Shown in pieces: positions 20,267 to 30,942 of a stretch of 64,000 bases of DNA. The notes under the pieces were generated by a model, which saw only the letters and a list, made by a program, of their open reading frames with translations, had not been told where the DNA came from and did not search any database. Position 1 is the first letter of the stretch; every line of letters begins with the position of its first letter. This stretch comes from Thermoplasmatota archaeon (GTDB lineage Archaea > Thermoplasmatota > Thermoplasmata > Lutacidiplasmatales > JAMCUS01): contig JAMCUS010000028.1 of NCBI GenBank assembly GCA_023379385.1, positions 41,207-105,206 on the forward strand, in the 5' to 3' direction. Both the position numbers and the translations under genes were made by a program.

Positions 20267-21392
20267 TAAAACAGAAAAATTCATTACAAATCTTTTTAAA
20301 CAATATTATGATGGTTTAGATCTGAGTAATGAGCATTATCTGGATATAAAGGAAAGGGAATTTGCATTTACCTATCTTAACAGAGATGGAATGGATAGAC
20401 CAAGATATTTTGATAACTGTGATGAACTGCATAGATACATAATGGATAAGCTACCAGCTGCCATATTTTATTCTACAGCACATTACAGAATAGATAAGGT
20501 ATACGAGCAAAAGGAATGGATGAAGGCGGATCTTATTTTTGATCTGGATGCAGATCATCTACCGGGTGCTGAATCGATGAGTTATGCTGAAATGTTAGAC
20601 CGCATAAAGATAGAGTTTTACGATCTTGTAAAAGGGATTCTTATTGATGATTTTAGAGTGGATGAAAAGAACATTTTAATCACCTTTTCGGGGAACAGGG
20701 GATATCACGCACACATACATTCCGATGCATTTCAGAATCTGGATGCCCGCTCAAGAAGATCAATAACTACCTATCTTGGACTTTCAAAGATAACCGTAGA
20801 GCAGTATAATAGAATTGGAAATAACGGAATGAAAAAAAGGATAGACTCCGTTTTAAAAAGATTGTATGAGGACATTGGTAACGGGAAAACAGTATATAAC
20901 CTGGAGCCGGAGATTATAAAAAAATTACAGGAAAAAATAAAATTGATTGAAAAGAAAAACAGAAGCAAAGCCAGAGGAAGCAATGGTTATGAATTATTAA
21001 AGGAGTTATTGAACTCTATGAAAATACCTGATGTGGACCAAATGGCTATACTCAATACATTAATAAAAAATAGCATGGACCTGAGTGTTATACATATAGA
21101 TGCGCCTGTTACAGGCGATATTAAACGGTTAATACGCATGCCTCTTTCACTGCATCCTAAAAGTGGATTTGTTGTTAAAAAAATGGACCTGAATTCTTTT
21201 GAAAAATTTACTCCAACAAAGGATGCCATCCATAAAGGATTTACGGGCTCATCCATATCTGCCAGGGTTCTGGAGAATACTACGTACACCCTTAATGATA
21301 AAGTTTTTGATCTTAAAAAGGGTGCGCTTATAGAACTTCCTGAATATGCAGCTCTCTTTTTTGCATGCCGTAACTATATATCAATAGCGTGA
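20259..21392 (+). CDS. priS: DNA primase small subunit
   Basis: DLIFDLDADH; ITFSGNRGYHAHI; RLIRMPLSLHPKSGF. Confidence 0.96.
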   Translation: MDDKTEKFITNLFKQYYDGLDLSNEHYLDIKEREFAFTYLNRDGMDRPRYFDNCDELHRYIMDKLPAAIFYSTAHYRIDKVYEQKEWMKADLIFDLDADHLPGAESMSYAEMLDRIKIEFYDLVKGILIDDFRVDEKNILITFSGNRGYHAHIHSDAFQNLDARSRRSITTYLGLSKITVEQYNRIGNNGMKKRIDSVLKRLYEDIGNGKTVYNLEPEIIKKLQEKIKLIEKKNRSKARGSNGYELLKELLNSMKIPDVDQMAILNTLIKNSMDLSVIHIDAPVTGDIKRLIRMPLSLHPKSGFVVKKMDLNSFEKFTPTKDAIHKGFTGSSISARVLENTTYTLNDKVFDLKKGALIELPEYAALFFACRNYISIA

Positions 21393-21398
21393 TGAAAA

Positions 21399-22037
21399 AT
21401 GAGGCCCTACATACATATAAACTGTGCAATGTCGCTTGATGGAAAAATATCATATCCATCTGGCAAATCACTTGCAATATCCGATGAAGAAGATATGGCG
21501 AGGGTACATGAACTGAGAAACAGTTACGACGGAATCATTGTTGGTGCTAATACTGTTATAAATGACGATCCCTCTCTCAAGGTCAAGGATAAATATGTAA
21601 AGAGAGTAAACCACCCTGCAAGAATAGTTCTGGATAATACAGGAAGGATTCCGCTGACCGCAAGGATATTTGACGGTACTGTGAGAACCATTCTGGTTAC
21701 CAGTGGAAAAAATAACCATACCTATAGCAGAATAGAGGTTATATATGCAGGCATTGATAAAATATACCTTGAAACAGCAATGAACGAACTTGTGAATAAA
21801 GGAATAAAAAAGTTATTAGTAGAAGGGGGAGGGGATGTTATATGGAGTTTTGTGAGTAGCGGTATGTTTGATGTAATAACTGTTTTTATGGCCAATATAA
21901 TCATAGGAGGAAAGAATACACCAACAATGGCTGGTGGTCCTGGAATTATCAGTGAATCAGATATAGTGAAATTGAATTTGAAGGAGGTATCAGTAAAGAA
22001 AAATGGCATTTTGCTTACCTATGAACCCAAACAGTAA
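21399..22037 (+). CDS. arfC: 2,5-diamino-6-(ribosylamino)-4(3H)-pyrimidinone 5'-phosphate reductase
   Basis: INCAMSLDGKISYPSG; YDGIIVGANTVINDDPSL; LVEGGGDVIWSFV. Confidence 0.9.
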   Translation: MRPYIHINCAMSLDGKISYPSGKSLAISDEEDMARVHELRNSYDGIIVGANTVINDDPSLKVKDKYVKRVNHPARIVLDNTGRIPLTARIFDGTVRTILVTSGKNNHTYSRIEVIYAGIDKIYLETAMNELVNKGIKKLLVEGGGDVIWSFVSSGMFDVITVFMANIIIGGKNTPTMAGGPGIISESDIVKLNLKEVSVKKNGILLTYEPKQ

Positions 22038-22107
22038 GTTTCATATTTCAGGTAAAAGAGAAATAGAAAGAGAAACTATTTTAATAAATCATGTATTTAT
22101 AGCATAG

Positions 22108-23133
22108 ATGAGTAAAGCGGATATCATAATAAGGTGTAAATCACCTCTTAGAATAAGTTTTGCTGGTGGGGGTACGGATGTATCACCATATCCTGAAGAG
22201 AGGGGAGGAGTTACACTCAATGCTACAATAAATAGATACGCATATGCCACACTGGATAAGACGGATAGCACAGGATATGTGATAAGATCACTTGATTATG
22301 ATACAACTACAAAATTAACAGATGAGGATGATTTTATATATAATGGAGAGCTGGATCTTATAAAGGCTGTTCTTAACGTAATGACTGAACATAAAGACGG
22401 TATCAAACTATTTCTGCACAGCGATGCACCTCCTGGCAGTGGACTTGGATCCTCTTCAACAATGGCAGTTGCACTTATAGGTGTATTCAAGGAATTTTAT
22501 AATTTACCATATACCAGTTATGAGATTGCAGAACTGGCATATAAAATAGAAAGAAATGAGTTAAATATTGCAGGTGGTAGACAGGATCAGTATGCCACTA
22601 CCTTCGGCGGATTCAATTTTATAGAATTTCAGAAAGATGGTGCGATAGTAAATCCATTAAAAATAAAAAAAGAGGTAATAAACGAATTGGAGTATAGACT
22701 GATACTATGTTATACAGGTAAAACCAGACGTTCTGGCAATATACTGAATGATCAGATAGAGGGCTATACCAAAAAAAATGAAAAGGTTGTTAAGGCGCTT
22801 GATGAAACCAAAAAACTTGCCTATGAATTCAAAAAAGCGATTCTTACAGGCAACGTAGATCTGTTCGGTGAACTTCTGAGCAGGGGCTGGGAACTCAAAA
22901 AGAAATTCACAACAAATATAACAGATCAATACATAGACAGATTATACGACGTTGCTGTTAATAATGGTGCTATGGGTGGTAAGTTATTGGGGGCGGGTGG
23001 AGGTGGCCATATGCTATTTTTCTGTGATCCAGAAAAGAAAAGAGATTTGATAAAAATGCTCGAAAAAGAGGGTGGTAGAATAATACCGTTTTCCTTTGAG
23101 GAGAACGGTATGCAGACATGGAGGATTGGGTAA
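22108..23133 (+). CDS. hddA: GHMP kinase, D-glycero-D-manno-heptose 7-phosphate kinase-like
   Basis: RCKSPLRISFAGGGTDVSPYPEERGGVTLNATINRYAYATL; DAPPGSGLGSSSTMAVALIGVF; MGGKLLGAGGGGHMLFF. Confidence 0.88.
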   Translation: MSKADIIIRCKSPLRISFAGGGTDVSPYPEERGGVTLNATINRYAYATLDKTDSTGYVIRSLDYDTTTKLTDEDDFIYNGELDLIKAVLNVMTEHKDGIKLFLHSDAPPGSGLGSSSTMAVALIGVFKEFYNLPYTSYEIAELAYKIERNELNIAGGRQDQYATTFGGFNFIEFQKDGAIVNPLKIKKEVINELEYRLILCYTGKTRRSGNILNDQIEGYTKKNEKVVKALDETKKLAYEFKKAILTGNVDLFGELLSRGWELKKKFTTNITDQYIDRLYDVAVNNGAMGGKLLGAGGGGHMLFFCDPEKKRDLIKMLEKEGGRIIPFSFEENGMQTWRIG

Positions 23134-23712
23134 ATGAATATAAGAGAGTATATAAACAATGAATTCAAAACAGTTATTGATGCGCTTACAGATACAATCA
23201 ATAATGAATATGATCTGGAGATGCTGGAAAAAATAGCAACTGTAATGGCCAAGCAGCTTAATAATGGTTATAAAATTATATGGTTTGGCAACGGAGGCAG
23301 TGCCGCAGATGCTCAACATCTGGCTGCAGAACTGGTTGGACGGTTTAGAACTGAAAGAAAGGCATTGCCATCTATTGCGATAACCGTGAATAGCTCAGTA
23401 ATTACAGCGTTATCAAACGATTATGATTTTTCAATGATTTTCAGCAGGCAGATAGAGGCTTTATGTAATGAGGAGGACGTATGTGTAGGGATCTCTACAA
23501 GCGGTAAATCGGAGAACGTTATAAACGGTTTGATAAAGGCAAAGGAGAAGAAGGCCATAACGATCGGATTCACCGGTGCGAACGGAAAGTCAATGGGTGA
23601 TTTTGTTGATCATCTTTTTGTTGCCAGAGCTGCGGAAACGTCACATATACAGGAAGAGCATATAGTGGCAGGCCACATAATATGTGGCATTGTGGAAAAG
23701 CTTATCATATGA
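23134..23712 (+). CDS. gmhA: Sedoheptulose-7-phosphate isomerase (SIS domain)
   Basis: IIWFGNGGSAADAQHLAAELVGRF; CVGISTSGKSENVINGL; HIQEEHIVAGHIICGIVE. Confidence 0.92.
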   Translation: MNIREYINNEFKTVIDALTDTINNEYDLEMLEKIATVMAKQLNNGYKIIWFGNGGSAADAQHLAAELVGRFRTERKALPSIAITVNSSVITALSNDYDFSMIFSRQIEALCNEEDVCVGISTSGKSENVINGLIKAKEKKAITIGFTGANGKSMGDFVDHLFVARAAETSHIQEEHIVAGHIICGIVEKLII

Positions 23713-24455
23713 ATATATTGCTGATGTCAGTAGCATCTACATTCATATTGCTGCTTACCTTTGCAGCATATATTAAGAAGATCGTTACCAGAGAGGGTGC
23801 AATGGCTACGGCACTTTTCGGATTGATTATCAATTTCACCGGAGGATTCATATACATTCTGATATTGATGCTTTTTATCACGGTTGCGTATATCGCTACC
23901 ATGTATCAATTCTCACTCAAGAAAGCGATAGGAATCCAGGAGGGAAGTGGTGGCGAAAGGGGATGGCAGAGTGTTACAAGTCACGTTCTGGTGCCTACCA
24001 TACTGATTGTAATGTACTACACCTTGCATGCCATATCAACACCATTATTTGAAATACTTATTTTATCTGCTTTTGCATTTGCAATATCAGATGCGGTTGC
24101 ATCTGAAATGGGTGTCATATCCAATAAAACATATTCCATAATAACGTGGAAAAAGGTTGATACAGGTGTTAATGGCGGTATATCCTTGTTTGGCGAGGTA
24201 TGGGCGTTACTTGGAAGTCTGTTCATAACCTTATCCGGTTCAATTATTATGAATATTTCAGGCATGACTTTATATACATGGTACTACCCTGTAATTCTTT
24301 CGTCTGTCTCTGGTTTCATTGGATGTAACATTGATAGCATCTTGGGAGACCTTGTTGAGAATCGTGGCTTTATTTCTAAATTTTCAAACAATTTTTTATC
24401 AATGATTGCTAGTATTTTTATAGCATATGGTGCATATATAATCATGATGCGATAA
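23709..24455 (+). CDS. DUF92 family membrane protein
   Basis: TREGAMATALFGLIINFTGG; SDAVASEMGVIS; TGVNGGISLFGEVWALLGS; ATGA overlap with gmhA. Confidence 0.88.
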   Translation: MNILLMSVASTFILLLTFAAYIKKIVTREGAMATALFGLIINFTGGFIYILILMLFITVAYIATMYQFSLKKAIGIQEGSGGERGWQSVTSHVLVPTILIVMYYTLHAISTPLFEILILSAFAFAISDAVASEMGVISNKTYSIITWKKVDTGVNGGISLFGEVWALLGSLFITLSGSIIMNISGMTLYTWYYPVILSSVSGFIGCNIDSILGDLVENRGFISKFSNNFLSMIASIFIAYGAYIIMMR

Positions 24456-24598
24456 TTCAAAACAGATATAGCAGAACGTACATAATTTGTTGATGTTGTG
24501 AATGCAAAACAGAATCAAAAAGTATATAGATGTTTAAATATGTATAAACAGTGATAGAACGTAAAATGGTATGCTCTGTTCAAGATGGCTGAGGTAAT

Positions 24599-25816
24599 AT
24601 GATGAATAGAAAGGCAATGGTGAAATGTCCTGTATGCAGGAAAAACTACACTGTTACAGGTGCAACCTCTTCAAAATGCCCCTATTGTCATACTTCATGG
24701 AAAATTCAGGAAAATAACAACCCTTCTGTAAAAACATATATTTTTTCTGTATCTGCTAAAAAAATAAAAAAACATAAATGGGCAGGGAGTATAATCATAG
24801 TAGCCATTGCCATTATTTTATCCATTCTTCTTTTAACGTATCCACTTATAACAATAATATCCAATGGAGTGGAGACTGGCTTTGTGACATCATCCAGATT
24901 TACAGTTTCAAGAGTAATCTCTATACAATCTCATACCAGTAACGTATCCGTGCATGTACCATTGCCTGTAAATATCTCAGGTGAACAGACCATTGATTCT
25001 ATCTACACCTCTGTGCCCTATGGTATAATTAGTAAGAATGGTACCAGCTGGTTGCTATGGAATAATAGATTATCCGGTGCATTGAGCAATATATCCATTA
25101 CATATACAATATCCGAAAATTCGGTATCATGGAATACGGAACCATCTCAATTCGGTACCCTTTCCCAGATCCCGTTCTATTATTTGAATAAATACAGTAA
25201 CAGGACAGATGAGTGGACAATAACAAGCAGGGACTCGCAGATAATCAATTTAGCAAGAATGTTGAGAGGGAATAGCACCTCTGTATATCAGATACTTGAT
25301 AATATATTTTCGTGGGAGATAACACATATACAGTATAGAATAGGGAATGAAACTTATCCACATAATGCAACCACTACACTGAATCTGGGATGGGGGAAAT
25401 GTGACGAAATGGCATTTCTTTTTGCAGCTCTTGCAAGGGACGCCGGAATTCCAACGTGGATCGCTTTTGGCCCTCTATACAATCCTTCAAGTGGCCAATG
25501 GGTAGATCATGCATGGGATATGAGCTATTTACCGCTAAAAAATGGAGGGTATACAATCGGGCAGATAGATCCGGCAAATAAACAGTTTCTTCTCAAAGAT
25601 TCATACAGATTTATAGAATACATAGACAATGGTAATGGAAGCAATATGCGCTATTATTATAATTTCATTTCATATACTTCAATAAACCCTGGCGTATCTA
25701 CAACATCAGAATATTTCGTTTCACAATCCTTCCAGATAACCTCTGTTGCCGGTGTAAAAAACTTTATTAGTACTGAAAAAATTACGTATGTAACAGATAT
25801 ATACAATAAGGTGTAA
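24599..25816 (+). CDS. Zinc-ribbon, TM-anchored transglutaminase-like protein
   Basis: CPVCRKNYTV...CPYCHTSW; TM; GWGKCDEMAFLFAALARDAGIPTW and DHAWDM transglutaminase-core Cys/His/Asp motifs. Confidence 0.85.
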   Translation: MMNRKAMVKCPVCRKNYTVTGATSSKCPYCHTSWKIQENNNPSVKTYIFSVSAKKIKKHKWAGSIIIVAIAIILSILLLTYPLITIISNGVETGFVTSSRFTVSRVISIQSHTSNVSVHVPLPVNISGEQTIDSIYTSVPYGIISKNGTSWLLWNNRLSGALSNISITYTISENSVSWNTEPSQFGTLSQIPFYYLNKYSNRTDEWTITSRDSQIINLARMLRGNSTSVYQILDNIFSWEITHIQYRIGNETYPHNATTTLNLGWGKCDEMAFLFAALARDAGIPTWIAFGPLYNPSSGQWVDHAWDMSYLPLKNGGYTIGQIDPANKQFLLKDSYRFIEYIDNGNGSNMRYYYNFISYTSINPGVSTTSEYFVSQSFQITSVAGVKNFISTEKITYVTDIYNKV

Positions 25817-25868
25817 ACGTCGTTTACAGTAGATAGAATATGCAATTATAAATTAAAGGTAACTGATT

Positions 25869-26477
25869 ATGGATTCAATAATAAAAAATATTAAAATAGT
25901 TAAGGAAAGCATCTCTGAAAAGAGCGAGCTATATGAGATAATAAAAAGGGAATCCTTTCACCTTATAAGAGAATCGGCAAGAACAATACAGGCTATGCAT
26001 AGAGACGAGAGGGTTGATATCAAAACGCTAAAAGAGACGTTCAGAAAGATAAAGGAACTGGTTGGGAATAGAAAGGAATTTTTATATGAATCAGTAACGG
26101 AAACGGGAATGCAGGAATATGTTGAGGCAGTACTCTTTTATCATTATAAATATGAAAAAGGTATGAAAATGCCCTCCGCAGAGGATTTGAAGGTTACTGG
26201 AGAATCGTATATTTTAGGGGTAATGGACTTTACAGGAGAGATGAAAAGAGATGCGGTGATATCCATAAAAAAAGGAGATATACAAAAAGCAGAACAGATC
26301 TTACAGTATATAGAATTGATCTACGATGAAACCATGGAATTTGATAACTATATGGTATCACCATCTATGAAAAGAAAGCAGGATGTACTCAGGAATATAA
26401 TAGAAAAGTTATCAGACCAAATATCATTCCTAGCCATGGAGAAGCTCATAATAAAAGAGATGAAAAGATCAGATTAA
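25869..26477 (+). CDS. Translin family protein
   Basis: RESARTIQAMHRDE; EAVLFYHY; YILGVMDFTGEMKRDAV; YDNYMVSPSMKRKQDVLRNIIEKL-type C-terminus. Confidence 0.85.
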   Translation: MDSIIKNIKIVKESISEKSELYEIIKRESFHLIRESARTIQAMHRDERVDIKTLKETFRKIKELVGNRKEFLYESVTETGMQEYVEAVLFYHYKYEKGMKMPSAEDLKVTGESYILGVMDFTGEMKRDAVISIKKGDIQKAEQILQYIELIYDETMEFDNYMVSPSMKRKQDVLRNIIEKLSDQISFLAMEKLIIKEMKRSD

Positions 26478-27313
26478 CTGCTCTTGATATTTGCATCAGA
26501 TCCTTCAACAACCACTTGTTCAATCCTGTCAAGATGCTTGTTCAAACTTTTCGTGAGTGTGTTAATAGATTCTCTGAGCTCCTCAATCTGACCATGGATA
26601 TCTCTATCTATGGACCCTGTTCTGGATTCAATAGAACCTATCCTCTCCTTTATGGAACCGAGACTTTCTTCCATGGCTAGCCTTACAGCCAGTTTTATAG
26701 ATTCGTTTTCTGTTTCATCATTTGCAGATATTTCGCCAATTCTTCTATGTGTTTCGTTGAGAAGTAGCCTCATCTGTGTTATAACCTTATAACTATCAGA
26801 TACCTCTGTAATCAATTTTTCGAGATTCTCATTATTTATTGCCTGATTTGATCCAGAAACTTCTACAGGTGTGGATTTTATGGTATCCTTTACAATGTTA
26901 ATAATATCAGAAACGACTCTATCCATTCTTATGTCAATTATTTTTTCAATGGTCTGTGATAATTTCATATCCATATGTGTTATTAAATCTTTAACATCAT
27001 CCATATTGGTCCTGTTCATCTCAATAAATTCATTAAAAGTTCTACCGAAGATCTCAAATTGCTCTGTGGTATGGTTATATGTGAACTCATTAATCTCATC
27101 AAGATGTTCCCCGTTTGTGGCAAGAAGCTTTGCCAACACATATAGCATATAATGCTCCTTTCCCTTAATGATAGAAAAACTACCTCTATCCAGTGAATCT
27201 CTTACATCCCTATTTGCAGAAAGCAAATTTAATTGCTTTTCAAGTTCAGATTCAATAGCTACAGCTCCCGGTCTAGTCATAAAATCACCTTCTTTACCAT
27301 ATAGGTATAGCAA
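26474..27313 (-). CDS. Coiled-coil protein of unknown function
   Basis: 279-aa ORF with acidic, heptad-rich C-terminal two thirds. Confidence 0.65.
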   Translation of the reverse strand: MLYLYGKEGDFMTRPGAVAIESELEKQLNLLSANRDVRDSLDRGSFSIIKGKEHYMLYVLAKLLATNGEHLDEINEFTYNHTTEQFEIFGRTFNEFIEMNRTNMDDVKDLITHMDMKLSQTIEKIIDIRMDRVVSDIINIVKDTIKSTPVEVSGSNQAINNENLEKLITEVSDSYKVITQMRLLLNETHRRIGEISANDETENESIKLAVRLAMEESLGSIKERIGSIESRTGSIDRDIHGQIEELRESINTLTKSLNKHLDRIEQVVVEGSDANIKSS

Positions 27314-27364
27314 CTGATCCCCTTATATACATTATCTATCTCTTTTAACTTTAAAAATTAGATA

Positions 27365-28027
27365 CTATTTAAGTTCTAATGCATACGCTATATGATCCTT
27401 TTCATAAGGAGATAAATCCACCTTATACTTGATGTGAAAGCGATTGTTCAGATGCTCCTCAACCCTTTCGATAATTGATTCGTTGCTCTCTACAGAACTT
27501 ATACTTTTAAGTTTTGCCATGAAGATTGCAATACCCCTCTTTTTGAGAAATAATATTGCATTTTTTATAAGTATGTCTACCTGATCCATTTGAGATATAT
27601 CCTGATATAAAAAATCAACTTCTGGAATAAATTTAACATATCTTTCAGGCATAGAGGCATCCGCAAGTAATGGATAGATGTTGAGTCTGTTATTGCACAT
27701 CCTGTATAACTTAAGAAATGGAGTGCTTGATAGCTCAATCGCATATATTTCACCATTTTTTACAATATCAGATATATGACTGACGGTGGTTCCACTTCCT
27801 GCACCAAGATATAAAATCGTTGAATTATCTTTGAATGGAAGTTCGTAGCCTGTCAAAAGAAGCGATGCCAATTTGCTTCTATATGGATCCCAGAACCTGT
27901 ACTCAACATTATTGATCTTTTTAAGTTCTTCTCCATATACAGACTGATTATTAACTAAATTTCTGGTATATAGATTTTTATTAAATTTTATAACATTTGC
28001 ATTCTTTTCATCCATATCTTCATCCAT
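27365..28027 (-). CDS. flpA: Fibrillarin-like rRNA/tRNA 2'-O-methyltransferase
   Basis: EYRFWDPYRSKLASLLLTG; TILYLGAGSGTTVSHISDIV; DFLYQDISQMDQVDI. Confidence 0.95.
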   Translation of the reverse strand: MDEDMDEKNANVIKFNKNLYTRNLVNNQSVYGEELKKINNVEYRFWDPYRSKLASLLLTGYELPFKDNSTILYLGAGSGTTVSHISDIVKNGEIYAIELSSTPFLKLYRMCNNRLNIYPLLADASMPERYVKFIPEVDFLYQDISQMDQVDILIKNAILFLKKRGIAIFMAKLKSISSVESNESIIERVEEHLNNRFHIKYKVDLSPYEKDHIAYALELK

Positions 28028-28444
28028 ATCTATAAGATTGCGTATCTATACAATATATTTTTGGTATTTGTTTTGCTTGAAGTCAGATTATAAACAACAC
28101 CTTAAAGAAAGACAGGTTGATAATAAACTAATAGAACCGTTTAAGAGTAAGGACAATCTATTGACCAGCTATGCAAAAATAATTCCAATAGTTGATAATA
28201 ATTGGAAAATAAATGATGCAATAACATATTTTAATAATATACACTGGCACATAGCTAAATGGATACAAATTTTATTAAAATTGTCAAAAACACACACCCG
28301 AAAAGTAATTTTTTTAACATTCTCCTGCAACCTGTTGAAATGGAAAATCAGTATTTTTGAAAAATTTTCAGAATGTCTACAGTAAAGTAGAACTATGTTA
28401 TTAGAAATTCTTACAAAGATGAAATTTTAAAGAAAGAATATATA

Positions 28445-29830
28445 ATGATGCAAAGCAATACACTTCCATTAAAGGAGCAGTGTGTTATTATGAGTGAAGA
28501 GGAGGATTCAAAAAAACTTGGTGAACTTTCACTTAAATATGCCTCATCTTTTAAAGGAAAGATTCACACATTGCCAAAAGTTCCAATAACCAAACTTTCT
28601 GATTTTGCAATATGGTATACGCCAGGTATAGCACGTGTATCGAAAGAAATTGAAAAAGATAAAGATACAGTATTTACACTGACAGGAAGGTGGAATACAA
28701 TAGCAATCCTTACAGATGGAAGCAGGGTTCTTGGATTGGGCAATATAGGACCGTTGGCCTCTACACCTGTTATGGAGGGAAAAGCACTTATTTTCAAATA
28801 TCTAGGTGGTGTAGATGCAATTCCATTGCCTGTAGTGGCGCATACAAAGGATGACCTTGTAAATATAGGAAAGGCAATAGAACCTGCATTTGGAGGAATA
28901 AATCTGGAAGATATAGAATCTCCAAAATGTTTTGAAGTGCTGAAAGACCTATCCAATAATCTGAACATACCGGTCTGGCATGACGATCAGTTGGGGACTG
29001 CAAGTGCATCACTGGCAGCATTTATAAATGCAACTAGACTTACTGGAAGAAAGATAAATGAAACGAAGGTAGTGTTATTTGGTGCAGGTGCAGCAAATCT
29101 AGCTACGGCTAAAATGTTTATCAAAGCAGGTGTGAATGCTAAATACATGATAATAATTGATTCTAAAGGGATACTGAATGCAGAAAGAGAGGATATGGAT
29201 CACATAATGCTTACCAATCCTGAAAAGTATAAATTGGCACTTGAAACAAATAAAGAGCATTGTACGGGAGACATAAATAACTGCATAGATGGTGCAGATG
29301 TGCTTATATCTGCGTCTAAACCCGTACCTGGCCTCATAAAGAAAAAAGATATACAAAAGATGAATAAAGAGGCAATTGTTTTTGCGCTGGCAAATCCACT
29401 TCCTGAAATATGGCCTAAAGATGCAAAAGAGGCGGGAGCAAAGATCGTTGGTACAGGTAGATCTGACTTCCCCAACCAGATAAATAATAGTCTGATATTT
29501 CCTGCTGTATTTAGAGGAGCTCTTGATGCAAGATCCAGAAAAATAAATATGGAGATGGCTATAGAGGCCGCATTCGCCCTTGCTGATTCTATAAAAGATA
29601 AAATAAATGTGGATTATATAATACCAAACATGACTGATCACGAAGTATTTCCCATGATAGCTGCAAGAGTTGCAATGAAATCGGTAGAAATGGGTATGGC
29701 AAGACGCACTGCAACCTATAATCAATTTTATGATGAGGCTAAAAGTATAATAGAGGATAGCAGAAAAGAGTTTAACTTACTTCTTTCAAATCATTTGATT
29801 AAAGGATTGAATGAAATAGGTGGTGTATGA
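28445..29830 (+). CDS. NAD(P)-dependent malic enzyme
   Basis: FAIWYTPGIARVSKEI; TDGSRVLGLGNIGPLASTPVMEGKALIFK; WHDDQLGTASASLAA; likely start at MSEEEDSKK. Confidence 0.95.
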   Translation: MMQSNTLPLKEQCVIMSEEEDSKKLGELSLKYASSFKGKIHTLPKVPITKLSDFAIWYTPGIARVSKEIEKDKDTVFTLTGRWNTIAILTDGSRVLGLGNIGPLASTPVMEGKALIFKYLGGVDAIPLPVVAHTKDDLVNIGKAIEPAFGGINLEDIESPKCFEVLKDLSNNLNIPVWHDDQLGTASASLAAFINATRLTGRKINETKVVLFGAGAANLATAKMFIKAGVNAKYMIIIDSKGILNAEREDMDHIMLTNPEKYKLALETNKEHCTGDINNCIDGADVLISASKPVPGLIKKKDIQKMNKEAIVFALANPLPEIWPKDAKEAGAKIVGTGRSDFPNQINNSLIFPAVFRGALDARSRKINMEMAIEAAFALADSIKDKINVDYIIPNMTDHEVFPMIAARVAMKSVEMGMARRTATYNQFYDEAKSIIEDSRKEFNLLLSNHLIKGLNEIGGV

Positions 29831-30299
29831 AATGACTATGGAAATAAAGAATGCGAATATAAAAGATTTTAAGGAACTGGCACGTTTACTCGTAAGGCTC
29901 AAGCGCTTAAACAGTGAGTTTGACCCGCTTTATGCTACAGGAAACGATACAGAGGATGAAGCTGAAGAGTATCTAAAAAAATCGTTCGATGATGAAAATA
30001 CATACATTCTTAAAGCAGTCATAAATGATAAAATAGTGGGTATGCTGAAGGCAGTAATTGAGAGGAGATCGTGCTACATACCCAAGCTTAAATGCGTTAT
30101 AAAGGAACTATATGTTCTACCAGAGCATAGACGTACAGGAGCAGGTATAAAGATGATTGACGAAATTGTAAAGATGATGAAAACAAAGGATGTGGGTATG
30201 GTGGTAGCAGAGTTTCCAACACATAATGAAATTGCCAGAAAATTCTATGAAGGTCTGGGATACAGAGCAATAAGTTCTCAATACGGTAAGTTAATATAA
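29820..30299 (+). CDS. GNAT-family acetyltransferase
   Basis: VIKELYVLPEHRRTGAGIKMIDEIV; AEFPTHNEIARKFYEGLGY. Confidence 0.9.
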   Translation: MVYEMTMEIKNANIKDFKELARLLVRLKRLNSEFDPLYATGNDTEDEAEEYLKKSFDDENTYILKAVINDKIVGMLKAVIERRSCYIPKLKCVIKELYVLPEHRRTGAGIKMIDEIVKMMKTKDVGMVVAEFPTHNEIARKFYEGLGYRAISSQYGKLI

Positions 30300-30393
30300 A
30301 TACAGTTACAGAACCGACATATTTCAAAATCATGACAGTCAAAGTGGTTACTATGTACTCTTCCAGAATAGATCATCCGGTTGTTCCATCTGA

Positions 30394-30930
30394 CTATATA
30401 GCATGGACAAAGGTTTCATAGGTAATGTATCCATTTACACTCATTTCTACCCTCTCTATAACCAGAATAACACCGGATATGACTGTGACATTGTTGTATT
30501 CTGAATCCATATTTTTTAATACTGAAGAATTAGCAGATACAAGACCGGAACCCAGTAGCGATAGATTCCACGGATGTATTTGGTTTGAGAGTGGATAATA
30601 TGCATTTTCACCCTGCCACGTAAGTATGACCGACTTATTCTGGATGGTTATTGTATAATGAGAGGATACCATTATAAATGGAAGGGTAAATTTCGTGATT
30701 GTTTTGGGTATTACAAGACCCCTTTGTGATGATGTATAAACAATATATTCAGTATAATTTGATTGCATGGTAGAAATGGAATTGATAGTTTGTCCAATAC
30801 TGGTAGCTGTCTGAACAAGCACGGAATTACTTTCGTTATTGTATATCAATACATATACACCCATAACGGATACTATTAACACAATCACGGTTATAGCTAT
30901 CCATACCTTTGATAATATCCAGTCAATCAT
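30394..30930 (-). CDS. Single-TM secreted protein of giant-surface-protein cluster
   Basis: N-terminal TM WIAITVIVLIVSVMGVYVLIY, extracellular domain with many N-x-S/T sites; co-directional with the cluster. Confidence 0.7.
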   Translation of the reverse strand: MIDWILSKVWIAITVIVLIVSVMGVYVLIYNNESNSVLVQTATSIGQTINSISTMQSNYTEYIVYTSSQRGLVIPKTITKFTLPFIMVSSHYTITIQNKSVILTWQGENAYYPLSNQIHPWNLSLLGSGLVSANSSVLKNMDSEYNNVTVISGVILVIERVEMSVNGYITYETFVHAI

Positions 30931-30942
30931 ATATACACCTCT

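Noticed and set aside
28038-28385. 115-aa plus-strand ORF between flpA and malic enzyme
   Set aside because: AT-rich, no motif, poor codon pattern; no support as a real gene.
29099-29725. 208-aa minus-strand ORF
   Set aside because: Fully antisense to the well-supported malic enzyme; Cys/His/Tyr-rich shadow translation.
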